Shown here piece by piece: positions 32,267-40,667 of a stretch of DNA of 64,000 nt; within the stretch, counting starts at the first letter, position 1; each line of letters opens with the position of its first letter. Source of the DNA: Candidatus Omnitrophota bacterium (GTDB taxonomy: Bacteria; Omnitrophota; Gorgyraeia; Velamenicoccales; Velamenicoccaceae); the NCBI GenBank assembly GCA_003451585.1, contig DMEU01000023.1, positions 14,674 through 78,673 on the forward strand, written 5' to 3'. The translations under genes and the position numbers were made by a program. The notes under the pieces are model-generated. The model saw only the letters and a list, made by a program, of their open reading frames with translations, was not told the DNA's origin and ran no database searches.

Positions 32267-34618
32267 TCAAAACGGCCGGTCACTGTCCACCTCATGATTA
32301 GCCTCACAAAATGCGTCTCTGCTCACACCATCCTCACAGCCATTTTTCTCGAATTTTCTGATCACAAAGATGCGTCTGCCGGTTCCAGCTTCGCGCTTTT
32401 CTTTCTTCACGATGTCGATGCCGATGTTACGCATGACCGGAGCGATCCTGACCAACTCCGTTGAAAGCCATTTGGCGGTCTTGGGTATTCCTTTTTGATC
32501 CTCGTCATCAGGCTTTATCTCCGTAAGAAGCTCTGCTGTTGAACCTGTCCAATAACCGCCATGTTTTTCCAATAGCTCAGATATTTTTTTACCGAACACA
32601 CTGTCCTCAGCGGTTTCCTGCCACTTGCGGTCAACGGATTCCTGATACTTCCTGAAAAACTCATCCTGCGAATATCCGAGTGCCTCAGCCAAAGCACCGC
32701 CCCATTGGGCGAAGTCGGACATTCTAAACTTATGATGACCACGCACCTGCGAAACGGTATTCATGGCTTTTGAAACAGCGGTAAAAAAGCCTCCGAGTAT
32801 TCCGGGCAGGGATTCTTTCCATTCGGCGTCCATGTCTTTCTCGGGGCGTGTGTTTTTTAGAATCGGAATGTCGAATATGACCGCGCGGTCGAGTAAATCC
32901 GCGCGCCACATGGATGCGCCGATGCCATTCAGAACGAAACATCTGCGATAAGACCGGATAAATTCATCGTCATTGGTATAAAGACTGCGTTTCATGTCAC
33001 CTTCGCCGGTAACACCACGGCATAAGAAGTCACTAAACCATTCGAGAATCTTTGAAATATTATCGAAGGTATTGATCCAGTGTTTTTCAGCTGTCATTTG
33101 CGCCTGCTCCAAATCTTTTGGCGTCGAGATCAGCATGACCCGTGACGGATCGCCCAAACCTTTAATCTTTCGGGAGTTGTTAGATTTGCCGGAACCTTGC
33201 TCACCGTTCTGACTTAAAATGACGTGCGGAATATTGGGGATGAAAAATGACGCAATGGCGACCATAAACAGGCAATGATCGTCCGGACTGACATTGCAAA
33301 ACTTCAATATCGCTTGCGGATCGCCATCTTTAACAGGAGCGACTTGTTCGGCCTGATGTTGATAGCGACGGAATATCGGTGGGAGCGAAATAACCTCCCA
33401 GCCATCTTTGCTAATCCTGACACCACGCCAGTCTTGAGTCGTTAGATCGTAATAGATCGCGCCGTCATGCCAGCCTACACGGTTAAACAACTCAACCTGC
33501 CGGGCGCTATCACACCGAGCTTCAATCTGGATACGCGCTTGATTAATGGCATCGCTTTTCGGAGGAACGCCGAACTTTTCCCGATAACGTGTTGCCATCC
33601 AATTCCTAAAGCGCGAGGTTGATGTCGGGCAGACTTCGCTGTGATCTTTAAATGGAAGTACGATGAAATAATTTCCGTGCTGATCGCGGAAGAAGTCTTT
33701 GATGTTATCTTCGCAGTCGCGGGTGATGATCTCGCCCTGGGTTGGCTTATGTTTAAATTCTGATCCCGACGACTGATAAATGTTGGCGCAACTCTCAACG
33801 GCTTTCTCAATCAGCGACTGCCCATAAGTCTTGCCATCTGAAAAGTGTTTCTCATCCCACTTAGGGCGCATGAGGCCAGATTTGCGAAAGAGTGAATCCA
33901 TGAGCGCCGGATCCTTGCCAGTCCAGAAGGCGAGTTTATTGCAGAGCGCAAGGTCTGCCTCTGATTGAGAAGGATACGACTCCTGCCACTTGCCTTCATA
34001 GAGCGTGAAAAATGTGGCGTCATTACTCTTTCGTATGCGCTTAAAAAGAGCGTCAATCTGCTTGTTCGAATCATCCATCTGCTCGAGCTCACCATAGAGC
34101 TTCGAAATATCCACTTCACATATATCCTGCGAACATCCCTGCACAAGGTCACCAGTGAAAGTAAAAAACCTGCTACCGGAATACATCTCAACATCGAGAG
34201 TGGTAAATTTGCGATCCCTTGGGATTTTGCCTTTGCCGACAATATGAATGCCGGTCTTACTCGGCGAGAATTCGGTGTAGCTGGGGAACGCGGATATTAT
34301 TTTCTTCCCAAGTGGAGAAATAATTCTTTCACAAACGGAATGATCAATATCGCAAACGATATACGGGGCAACAACAGCGATACCTATTGCGTCAAATTTC
34401 AATGACTCAGCCTTTGCGACAACCTCATCAAAGGAACGCCATGTTTTCGGGTCGTTAGACTTGGCATGGCCGCCGGTCGCGGCATTGATCGGTTCTTTCT
34501 TAGGCTTTTTGTCTTTTTGCGGGACGAATTTAAACCCGACCCAGTTGGGCAGGGCTTTTAATTCCTGCGGGATATTTTCGACAAACCATTTCTTTTCTTC
34601 TCTTCTCTCGGCACTCAT
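32267..34618 (-). CDS. Primase-polymerase/helicase of the element (D5-like)
   Basis: A protein of about 783 residues. The N-terminal part resembles archaeo-eukaryotic primase domains of the NrS-1-type: LPNWVGFKF, YIVCDIDHS with the acidic motif (about 90-92), SPSKTGIHIVG (about 119-129) and LDVEMYSG. A helicase-like ATPase follows, with Walker A NGEQGSGKS (about 471-479), WINTFDNIS and a conserved RCFVLNGIG strand. Such proteins replicate plasmids and integrative elements. I start at the ATG at 34618 (RBS GGAGTG), overlapping the upstream stop as ATGA; a longer frame to 34669 is rejected. Confidence 0.85.
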   Translation of the reverse strand: MSAERREEKKWFVENIPQELKALPNWVGFKFVPQKDKKPKKEPINAATGGHAKSNDPKTWRSFDEVVAKAESLKFDAIGIAVVAPYIVCDIDHSVCERIISPLGKKIISAFPSYTEFSPSKTGIHIVGKGKIPRDRKFTTLDVEMYSGSRFFTFTGDLVQGCSQDICEVDISKLYGELEQMDDSNKQIDALFKRIRKSNDATFFTLYEGKWQESYPSQSEADLALCNKLAFWTGKDPALMDSLFRKSGLMRPKWDEKHFSDGKTYGQSLIEKAVESCANIYQSSGSEFKHKPTQGEIITRDCEDNIKDFFRDQHGNYFIVLPFKDHSEVCPTSTSRFRNWMATRYREKFGVPPKSDAINQARIQIEARCDSARQVELFNRVGWHDGAIYYDLTTQDWRGVRISKDGWEVISLPPIFRRYQHQAEQVAPVKDGDPQAILKFCNVSPDDHCLFMVAIASFFIPNIPHVILSQNGEQGSGKSNNSRKIKGLGDPSRVMLISTPKDLEQAQMTAEKHWINTFDNISKILEWFSDFLCRGVTGEGDMKRSLYTNDDEFIRSYRRCFVLNGIGASMWRADLLDRAVIFDIPILKNTRPEKDMDAEWKESLPGILGGFFTAVSKAMNTVSQVRGHHKFRMSDFAQWGGALAEALGYSQDEFFRKYQESVDRKWQETAEDSVFGKKISELLEKHGGYWTGSTAELLTEIKPDDEDQKGIPKTAKWLSTELVRIAPVMRNIGIDIVKKEKREAGTGRRIFVIRKFEKNGCEDGVSRDAFCEANHEVDSDRPF

Positions 34619-34619
34619 T

Positions 34620-34850
34620 TCACACTCCGTTTTGAAATAGGTAATCTTTAGCCCTTCGGTAACAGTCAAAGAGGCGTCTCGCGTCTGAATCCGCGTAAAA
34701 ATCCTCGCAAGCCTTGGTAATTTCTGGGGTATGGTCGAAAAGGATCTTTTTTAGCTTCCCATCGCCTTTAAGACCCTTCATGGTGAAGCCGCAAAAGAGC
34801 AGGTAGGTGGCCAGATACAGGTTCCCGGCCTCAAAATATCGTTCTCTCAT
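34620..34850 (-). CDS. Small DUF5659-like protein
   Basis: A 76-residue protein (RERYFEAGNLYLATYLLFCG near the start) with the pattern of DUF5659: an early D/N-LYLATYLL stretch, a short basic turn and an acidic helix DHTPEITKACEDFYAD. It overlaps the primase start (ATGA) and has a strong RBS (AAGGAGAAGG), which decides the start at 34850 over a longer frame to 34925. Function unknown; genes of this kind are common next to primase genes of integrative elements. Confidence 0.7.
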   Translation of the reverse strand: MRERYFEAGNLYLATYLLFCGFTMKGLKGDGKLKKILFDHTPEITKACEDFYADSDARRLFDCYRRAKDYLFQNGV

Positions 34851-34879
34851 GTTTTCCTTCTCCTTTATTCGCTGTCCCC

Positions 34880-35330
34880 AATGGGTATATACGACGTGAT
34901 CCTTAAAACTGCCCCACCCATACATACAGATTTTTTTGCCGATTTGTCCCCCCTTAACGGGTATATACGTAAAAAAATCTCAAAGTGTTGCAGGCTTCTT
35001 GATAGTACATACAACCTTTTTCGCCAAAGTGTCTCACCCCACAGCGTACATACCCCTTTTTCCCGAAAAGTGTCGGAACTTTCTTGCCTAAGCATGTATT
35101 CCGGTTTTTTCGTGAAAGTGTCGGAATTATTTTTATTTTGCCTGCCACAGTTTGAATAAAAACATCGTATATACGCCCTAGGGCGGGACACTTTTCAAAA
35201 AAATCCGGTATATACGTCTTGGGGCAAAGATTTTTCCGACACTTTTTTAAAAAAAGCGTAATACACGTACCAGAGGACTTTTTTAAAATGCCCTGCAACA
35301 GTTCACGCAAAAAAGTTGTATGTACTCACT
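34880..35330. repeat. Degenerate repeat array (GTATATAC and AAAGTGTC boxes), origin- or operator-like
   Basis: About 450 bp between divergent genes, built of two recurring boxes. Box A, gta(t/c)atac, occurs at 34885, 34961, 35005, 35046, 35166 and 35208. Box B, aaagtgtc(gg), occurs forward at 34983, 35026, 35067 and 35115, and inverted (gacactttt) at 35187 and 35238. Units are spaced 35-80 bp, and the right part is inverted relative to the left. T runs precede each box B. This fits iterons of a replication origin, or binding sites of a repressor or recombination factor; CRISPR is excluded because repeats are degenerate and oppositely oriented. Confidence 0.7.
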
Positions 35331-35546
35331 ATGGAAGAAAAAAGAAGATTAAAAGTAACGGTCGAATACATCGAGACGCCGGATGAGGCCGAACGCATGA
35401 AGAAGGTCGCCAAGATCCTTGCGGGTGGCGTTTATGCCTATCTTAAAAAGGAAGGCGTGCTCCGGATAGACCCCAAGCGCAAAGAAAAAGTCCGCGAGGC
35501 CATGGATAAGGCCCGGGAAATCATCAATCGTGAAACTACCGATTAA
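35331..35546 (+). CDS. Small unknown protein upstream of the recombinase
   Basis: A 71-residue charged protein (EEKRRLKVTVEYIETPDE, AGGVYAYLKKEGVLR). No family recognised; short beta strand plus two helices by eye. I choose the ATG at 35331 over a TTG at 35316, although neither has a strong RBS. It lies 51 bp upstream of the recombinase gene on the same strand and beside the repeat array. A regulator or recombination directionality factor would fit the position, but that is speculation. Confidence 0.6.
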   Translation: MEEKRRLKVTVEYIETPDEAERMKKVAKILAGGVYAYLKKEGVLRIDPKRKEKVREAMDKAREIINRETTD

Positions 35547-35597
35547 AGGGTTGATTCAGCTTGGCTTGTGCAGGGGTTGTGATAGGGTTGGGTCGCT

Positions 35598-37250
35598 ATG
35601 GCAGAGACAAATAAACGATGCGGATTTGTGATCAGGGTCAGTACGGACAAGCAAGCCCGAAACCCCGAAGGATCACTCACGAACCAGCTCCAACGCTTGC
35701 AGGCGCATGTTGAATACAAGAACACCGCCTGTGACGAGCATTGGGTTGAGGCCGGTCGCTATATCCTTAAAGGCGTATCCGGCAAGGATTCGATCCGAAG
35801 TCCCGAATTCGCCCAGCTATTCTCCGACATGGAATCCGGCAAGGTCAACACGGTCATCTGCACCGCGCTTGACCGCATCAGCCGATCCGTTAAAGATTTC
35901 CTGAATTTCTTTGAGGTTCTAACCAAATACAACGTCGAGTTCGTCTGCTTAAAACAAAACTACGACACAACATCCTCGCAGGGCAAGCTCTTCATTACGA
36001 TCATGATGGCCTTGGCCGAATTTGAGCGAACGCAAACCTCCGAGCGAAACCGCGACGCGACCATCGCCCGGGCAGAGCGCGGCCTCTGGAACGGCGGTCA
36101 TCTTCTGGGGTTTGACCTCGATGAAAAACGAAAAGGATATCTGGCAATTAATGAACAGGAAAAAGCCACGATCCAATTTGCCTTCAAGAAGTACCTCGAC
36201 TGCGGATCGCTTGTCGAAACCGGCAGGGCGCTCAACGCCAATGGATTCAGAACCAAAGGATACACGTCCCGGCGAGGTAAAATTCGCTCCCCGCAAAAAT
36301 TCGGAAGAACATCGACAAAGACCTTGCTCACAAATCTCGCCTACATCGGGAAAAAGGAAATTAATAAGAATCTAAAAACTCAGGATCAGGCAAAGCTCGC
36401 GGAGAATTACCGATACCGCCATGTCCCGGCTGTCTGGGACCCGCTTGTTGATGAAGACACCTTCACCAAAGTCCAGCACCTCTTGTCCGTAAACGCGGCA
36501 ACGAAACATAACGGCACGACCGAATTTAAACACACCTATATTTTGAATAGCGGATTGCTTGTCTGCGCGAAATGCGACAAGCCTATGGAAGGAACCTGCG
36601 GAACCGGACATCAAGGAAACAAGTATTTTTACTATCACTGCAAGCATTGCAAATTCAAGATGCCCGCAAGCGAAGTCGAGCAAGTCATTATTGACCACAT
36701 TAAGATGTTAGGCTCACGAGAAGATATGGTCGAGGCCATGGTGCGTGAAGCCAACTCCCAACTGCAGAAGGAACTGCCACAGCTTAAAACCCAGCGTGAC
36801 GCGCTCCAGCGCAAGATCGAGACGATCAAGTCGCAGGCTGACGGCATCATGGTCAAGTGGACTAACATGGCCACGGACGACAACAGCATATTCTTAAGGG
36901 AAAAACTCGATGAGCTTGCCAAACAACGCAAAGAAGCCGAGACCGGCTTCAACGCGATTGATATTCAGATAAAGGACATCCAGCGCGATGCGATCCGCAA
37001 AGAGGACGTGATGATGGCTGTGGACAAGTTCAACAGTCTCTTTGACACCCTGCATCCCTACCAGAAGAAGGAGATATTCAAGCTTCTCCTCAAGAAGGCC
37101 GTCTTGGGCCCCGATGGCATAAAAATAGCCCTATTCGGGAAGTATCCCCAAATAGGGCTATTTGATACAGCGGCGTCTGACGGCGCAATCCGCTGTCAGA
37201 CGTCAATATGGCTCCCCCGCGAGGGCTCGAACCTCGGACCTATTGGTTAA
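35598..37250 (+). CDS. Large serine recombinase, C-terminus altered by integration
   Basis: A 550-residue site-specific recombinase in its integrated form. The resolvase domain has the catalytic Ser15 in RVSTDKQ and the conserved DRISRS (92-97) and LAEFER (139-144). Recombinase domain follows (about 165-290), then a zinc ribbon with C323/C326 and C348/C351 and a coiled coil (about 385-470). After residue 540 (P of the shared WLP) the last 10 residues (REGSNLGPIG) are encoded by the antisense strand of tRNA-Asn. In the circle the frame would instead run on into 19002-19427, giving about 681 residues with an extra HTH-like tail. Catalyses integration and possibly excision of the element. Confidence 0.92.
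   Translation: MAETNKRCGFVIRVSTDKQARNPEGSLTNQLQRLQAHVEYKNTACDEHWVEAGRYILKGVSGKDSIRSPEFAQLFSDMESGKVNTVICTALDRISRSVKDFLNFFEVLTKYNVEFVCLKQNYDTTSSQGKLFITIMMALAEFERTQTSERNRDATIARAERGLWNGGHLLGFDLDEKRKGYLAINEQEKATIQFAFKKYLDCGSLVETGRALNANGFRTKGYTSRRGKIRSPQKFGRTSTKTLLTNLAYIGKKEINKNLKTQDQAKLAENYRYRHVPAVWDPLVDEDTFTKVQHLLSVNAATKHNGTTEFKHTYILNSGLLVCAKCDKPMEGTCGTGHQGNKYFYYHCKHCKFKMPASEVEQVIIDHIKMLGSREDMVEAMVREANSQLQKELPQLKTQRDALQRKIETIKSQADGIMVKWTNMATDDNSIFLREKLDELAKQRKEAETGFNAIDIQIKDIQRDAIRKEDVMMAVDKFNSLFDTLHPYQKKEIFKLLLKKAVLGPDGIKIALFGKYPQIGLFDTAASDGAIRCQTSIWLPREGSNLGPIG
37208..37217 (+). other. Right attachment core, within the tRNA-Asn 3' end
   Basis: atggctcccc, identical to the left core at 18992-19001, overlapping the CCA end of tRNA-Asn and lying inside the recombinase reading frame (Trp538-Leu-Pro540). 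Confidence 0.7.
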
Positions 37251-37284
37251 CAGCCAACCGCTCTACCGACTGAGCTACAGGGGA
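37209..37284 (-). tRNA. tRNA-Asn (anticodon GTT)
   Basis: A 76-nt cloverleaf on the minus strand with encoded CCA. Acceptor TCCCCTG/CGGGGGA, D-stem GCTC, anticodon loop CTGTTAA between GTTGG and CCAAT, and T-loop GGTTCGAGCC. It is the integration target of the element, and the core repeat keeps its 3' end intact. Its own terminator is probably now 18 kb away at 18921-18956. Confidence 0.96.
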
Positions 37285-37372
37285 ATAGATCTTTCTAAAG
37301 AACAATAAATACGTGCTGATAATTATAAAGAAAACAGCCTCCTTCGTCAAGATAAAGTGTCGAGTGTTTTCG

Positions 37373-37402
37373 TTGACAAAAGGCGCATGCCTAGAGTATG
37401 AT
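37373..37402 (+). promoter_or_regulatory. Promoter of the PilZ gene
   Basis: TTGACA (37373-37378), an 18-nt spacer and TATGAT (37397-37402). The -10 box ends 9 nt before the ATG at 37412, so the mRNA should start at or within a few bases of the start codon; no Shine-Dalgarno is visible. Confidence 0.8.
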
Positions 37403-37411
37403 TAAAACAAC

Positions 37412-37807
37412 ATGAAAACAGAAGATAATGATAAAAAGTCGGAACGGCGCAGGGCCAAACGCACTTACTCGAGTTTTGTGGAATACTGCCGCGTAGAGGA
37501 CGCGTCTTCAAAAAAAATCCAGGCCTTTACCGAAAACATCAGCACCACCGGAATATGCATCTTCATCAATGAGAACATCGCGATAAACTCCTTCCTCCTT
37601 ATAACGATCTATCTGCTCGATGGAAGCACCCCGATAGAGACAAAAGGCAGAGTAGCATGGACACGGCCCTCGGATTTCCTTAACATACAAGGCAAGAACC
37701 ACTTTGATGCCGGTATCGAATTCGTGGAAATAGGCGAGGAGGACCGTGCAAGGCTGAAATATTACACCGCCAAGTACGGCGCTATAATGCCGGCCCAAAA
37801 AACATAA
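37412..37807 (+). CDS. PilZ-domain protein
   Basis: A 131-residue protein formed by a single PilZ domain, the c-di-GMP receptor fold. The N-terminal arginine motif is present as SERRRAKR (RxxxR), the second motif as ENISTTGICIF (near the D/NxSxxG pattern), and the strand DAGIEFVEI is typical. It probably responds to c-di-GMP and affects motility or secretion. The start is close to a promoter with no 5' leader. The two small genes that follow (37838, 38135) are on the same strand with short gaps. Confidence 0.85.
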   Translation: MKTEDNDKKSERRRAKRTYSSFVEYCRVEDASSKKIQAFTENISTTGICIFINENIAINSFLLITIYLLDGSTPIETKGRVAWTRPSDFLNIQGKNHFDAGIEFVEIGEEDRARLKYYTAKYGAIMPAQKT

Positions 37808-37837
37808 GCCAGGACAGAAAAGATACCCGGAGGAAAA

Positions 37838-38128
37838 ATGCACACAGAGAGCATTGTTAATATTATCGCGATGATCTGCTCCCTCATCGCCATGATCCAG
37901 TTTGCCATCGCCGCGCCAAAAATAGGCGGCACCGTAGGAAAAATACTCAAATTACTCGTAGTGGGCATCTTCTTTTCGGTCTTCACACACGCCGCAGTAG
38001 AGCTGGCGTGCGCATACAATTTTATTGCTGAAAATGACATCATGCCTATCATGGGCGCATTGATCACCTTTGGGTCGCTCTTCTTTATAGCGGCTGGATC
38101 CATCGCTATCAAGACTTTCAAACGATAA
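37838..38128 (+). CDS. Small membrane protein, three transmembrane segments
   Basis: A 96-residue protein, almost entirely hydrophobic, with three helices (IIAMICSLIAMIQFAIA, ILKLLVVGIFFSVFTHAAVEL, IMGALITFGSLFFIAAGSIAI). GGAGG precedes the ATG. It follows the PilZ gene by 30 bp. I do not recognise the family. A membrane partner for the PilZ protein is possible but unproven. Confidence 0.65.
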   Translation: MHTESIVNIIAMICSLIAMIQFAIAAPKIGGTVGKILKLLVVGIFFSVFTHAAVELACAYNFIAENDIMPIMGALITFGSLFFIAAGSIAIKTFKR

Positions 38129-38134
38129 CGCCCA

Positions 38135-38428
38135 ATGACAACCCACGAAGATATCTATATAGATCTGTTAGACAGGATAATAGAGAATGAAAAGGCCCTT
38201 TACGGGGAGCTGGCGGTCACGATAGCCCGTAACACCGGAGAACTGCTCGTCTCGGATAAGGGGAAGGTCCTTGAAATACATAATACTCCGAAAAAAATAA
38301 TTCAAGACCTTAGCTACGAATATGGCAAGCTTGACGGAACGATATCAAAAAATTACATAGACAGTATAGTCTCTATCTATAAAACTCTGCACCCCGACCT
38401 GGACCTGCCTTTATCTTCTAAGAACTAA
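38135..38428 (+). CDS. Uncharacterised soluble protein of 97 residues
   Basis: An acidic, mostly helical protein (MTTHEDIYIDLLDRIIENEK, KALYGELAVTIARNTGELLV). The central part VSDKGKVLEIHN followed by KIIQDLSYEYGKLDG suggests a small alpha/beta or helical domain. No family recognised. It lies 6 bp after the membrane-protein gene and ends at a terminator, so it is likely the last gene of the PilZ operon. Confidence 0.65.
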   Translation: MTTHEDIYIDLLDRIIENEKALYGELAVTIARNTGELLVSDKGKVLEIHNTPKKIIQDLSYEYGKLDGTISKNYIDSIVSIYKTLHPDLDLPLSSKN

Positions 38429-38436
38429 CACAAATT

Positions 38437-38472
38437 AAAAAAGCCTCCCAAAACTTTAGGAGGCTTATAATT
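38437..38472. terminator. Bidirectional intrinsic terminator
   Basis: Stem aagcctcc (38441-38448)/ggaggctt (38459-38466) with A-rich and T-rich flanks between the PilZ operon (+) and recR (-). Confidence 0.85.
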
Positions 38473-38497
38473 ATTGCCTTCGCTCTACGCCCTATCC

Positions 38498-39100
38498 CTA
38501 CATCTCTCTTCTTCCTTCTATGGCTCGCGCCAGTGTGGCAGGGTCGGCATATTCAAGGTTTGAGCCGACCGGCAGGCCTATCCCTATACGCATGACCTTT
38601 ACACCCAATGGCCGCAGCAGCCTCGTCAGATAAATAGCCGTTGCCTCTCCTTCTGTATCGGAGTCGGTCGCGAGAACAACTTCGGCCACACTGCCTTTCT
38701 TTATCCTATCTATAAGGCTGTCCACCTTCAAATCGTGCGGCCCTCTGCCTTCTAAAGGCGATATAGCCCCCAATAATACATGGTATGTCCCGTGAAAAGT
38801 CGCGCTGCGCTCGATATTCTCCACATCTTTTGGGCTCTCCACTACACAGACCAACTTTTTATCCCTCTTATCGTCCTGGCATATTGCGCATACCTCTGTT
38901 TCGCTGAAATTATTGCACACGCTGCAAAACCGCACAGTAGCCTTTACATCGGAGACCGCCTCGGTCAAAGCCGCCACCTCATCCTTTGAGGCCTCCAATA
39001 CATGAAAGACGATGCGCTGCGCGCTCCGGCGGCCTATCCCGGGTAATTTCATAAGCTGTTCTATCAGTTTTTCTATCGTGCCTAAACTATATCCTGCCAT
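38498..39100 (-). CDS. recR: Recombination mediator RecR
   Basis: A 200-residue DNA-binding protein that loads RecA with RecF/RecO. Visible are the helix-hairpin-helix LPGIGRRSAQRI, the zinc finger CSVC/CAIC near residues 57-72 and the Toprim domain (VCVVESPKDVENIE, LLGAISPLEGRG). Length is exact for the family. It lies 1 bp after dnaX; the usual ybaB gene between them is missing. Confidence 0.97.
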   Translation of the reverse strand: MAGYSLGTIEKLIEQLMKLPGIGRRSAQRIVFHVLEASKDEVAALTEAVSDVKATVRFCSVCNNFSETEVCAICQDDKRDKKLVCVVESPKDVENIERSATFHGTYHVLLGAISPLEGRGPHDLKVDSLIDRIKKGSVAEVVLATDSDTEGEATAIYLTRLLRPLGVKVMRIGIGLPVGSNLEYADPATLARAIEGRREM

Positions 39101-39101
39101 A

Positions 39102-40658
39102 TCACACCTTTTTTATGACCCTGCCTTTAAAAAGGTCCAGCGTCGACTTTAATAGTGGCGATTCATCTACTTCATCCTGCTCGGCCGTATCGGGCTCGAC
39201 ACTGTCTACGATCTCAAGCTTTACCGCAATCACCGCGCCTACAGCGGACTTCAAGGCACTTTCAAATATCTTTAAATTATCCTTATGCGCCATTGCCTCT
39301 TTAAAAAAGACGGCGTTCTTAGGGAAACCCAAGGTCAAAGTATTGTTCTCCAGCCGCGTGGCCCTGGCCTCCTTAAGGTATGTGGCAAGGGACATCTTGG
39401 TCTGCGACAGCTGCGCGATAATAGCATCCCATTTGCCGGCTACATCGCTAAGAGTACATGCCGATGCCGGGCCAAAGGAAGTAAGAGAACTGTCTACGGA
39501 ACCCTTCTCCTCTTTTAAAATGGCCATGCCGGGCAAATTTTGAGGCTCAACGACGGCCGGTCGTTTTTGCCCCAGCATCGAAAGCTTAACCGCCAGGATC
39601 TCCAGAGGGATGCGGGTTTCACCGAGTTTCCGTGCCATATCCTGGGCCGCAAAAATTTGGTTAATGGAGACCATGATGTCCGATAAGCTAAGGCGGGATG
39701 CCTGCTCTACGAGTTTTTTTAACGTGTCAGCCGGTAGGTCGACAAGGCCGTCGGCGTCAGACTTTACGACTTTTAAAACCATAAGGTTCCTGTAATGCTC
39801 CAGGACCCCTTCTAAAAAATAATTCATATCTTTGCCGCGGGCCATAACACCGTCGATAAGCTTAAGCGCGCAGGATGCATCCTGCGCGGCAACGGCATTG
39901 ACAAGATCGATGAACGAATCCTGCTCTATGATACCCAGGACTGATACGACATCCTGCAGGTTTATGTCCTTCTGCGTAAAAGAAATAAGCTGGTCTAAGA
40001 TGGATTCGGCGTCGCGAAGGCTCCCTTCACAGGCCTTGGCTATGGCAAAAAATACGTCGGCGTCTACCTCCACGCCTTCAAGCCTTGCTATCTCCTTTAA
40101 TTTATCTACGATCTTTAAATTAGGTATGCGGATAAAATCAAAACGCTGGCAGCGCGACAGTATCGTGGGGAGCACTTTCTGAGGATGTGTAGTGGCAAAA
40201 ACGAACTTCACATACGACGGCGGCTCTTCCAAGGTCTTTAGCAGCGCATTGAACGCCTCGGGCGTCAACATATGGACTTCGTCGATAATATATATCTTAT
40301 ACCGGCCGTTCAAAGGCGCGAACTTGACGTTCTCGCGGAGGGTGCGGATCTCATCTATCCCGCGGTTGGAAGCGCCGTCTATCTCGATAACATCTAAACT
40401 GCGTCCCTCGGCTATCTCCATACATGTGGAGCATTCGCCGCAAGGCTTGACTGTAGGGCCTTTCACGCAGTTTAAGGACTTCGCTAATATCCTGGCGCAG
40501 GAAGTCTTGCCAACCCCCTGGGAACCGGCGAAAAGATACGCGTGGGCCAGCTTGTTGGCCGCGATAGCGCTCTTTAAGGTCTTGGTGACATGTTCCTGGC
40601 CTACGACTTCATCAAAATCCCTTGGCCGCCATTTTCTTGCAAAGACTAAATATGACAT
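39102..40658 (-). CDS. dnaX: DNA polymerase III gamma/tau subunit DnaX
   Basis: A 518-residue clamp-loader ATPase. Start is the canonical MSYLVFARKWRPRDFDEVVG. Walker A is GSQGVGKTSCARIL, the zinc module holds CVKGPTVKPCGECSTCMEI and the DExx box is IIDEVHML; the sensor SRC is in ILSRCQRF. The C-terminal half is a short tau-like domain. No Shine-Dalgarno lies upstream; the promoter -10 box ends 9 nt from the ATG. The gene overlaps no other and precedes recR by 1 bp. Confidence 0.96.
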   Translation of the reverse strand: MSYLVFARKWRPRDFDEVVGQEHVTKTLKSAIAANKLAHAYLFAGSQGVGKTSCARILAKSLNCVKGPTVKPCGECSTCMEIAEGRSLDVIEIDGASNRGIDEIRTLRENVKFAPLNGRYKIYIIDEVHMLTPEAFNALLKTLEEPPSYVKFVFATTHPQKVLPTILSRCQRFDFIRIPNLKIVDKLKEIARLEGVEVDADVFFAIAKACEGSLRDAESILDQLISFTQKDINLQDVVSVLGIIEQDSFIDLVNAVAAQDASCALKLIDGVMARGKDMNYFLEGVLEHYRNLMVLKVVKSDADGLVDLPADTLKKLVEQASRLSLSDIMVSINQIFAAQDMARKLGETRIPLEILAVKLSMLGQKRPAVVEPQNLPGMAILKEEKGSVDSSLTSFGPASACTLSDVAGKWDAIIAQLSQTKMSLATYLKEARATRLENNTLTLGFPKNAVFFKEAMAHKDNLKIFESALKSAVGAVIAVKLEIVDSVEPDTAEQDEVDESPLLKSTLDLFKGRVIKKV

Positions 40659-40667
40659 AGTGCACGC

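Larger units (their letters stand above)
18992..37217 (+). mobile_element. Integrated element of about 18.2 kb at tRNA-Asn
   Basis: Bounded by the 10-bp direct repeat atggctcccc at 18992-19001 and 37208-37217; the right copy is the 3' end of tRNA-Asn. Inside are a serine recombinase at the right end, a primase/helicase, small unknown genes, a repeat array, a type I restriction-modification locus with Fic and metallopeptidase genes, and the MBL-fold cassette. In-frame continuation of the recombinase from the right core into the left core supports these borders. No conjugation or phage structural genes are visible, so it is an integrative defence-type element, mobilised by unknown means. Confidence 0.8.

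Noticed and set aside
31990..32307. 105-codon frame behind the primase gene with several cysteines
   Set aside because: It overlaps the primase end in another phase, has no RBS, and its cysteines arise from TGTGAG/CTCACA repeats.
34865..35310. Three overlapping frames of 92-118 codons
   Set aside because: Their similar peptides reflect the DNA repeat array, not a protein family.
34880..35330. CRISPR array
   Set aside because: Repeats are short, degenerate, unevenly spaced and partly inverted, and no cas gene is present.
19430..37217. Prophage
   Set aside because: No capsid, tail, terminase or lysis genes are visible inside the element.
37251..37411. Extra gene between tRNA-Asn and the PilZ gene
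   Set aside because: The gap holds only the tRNA upstream region and the PilZ promoter; no open frame of note.
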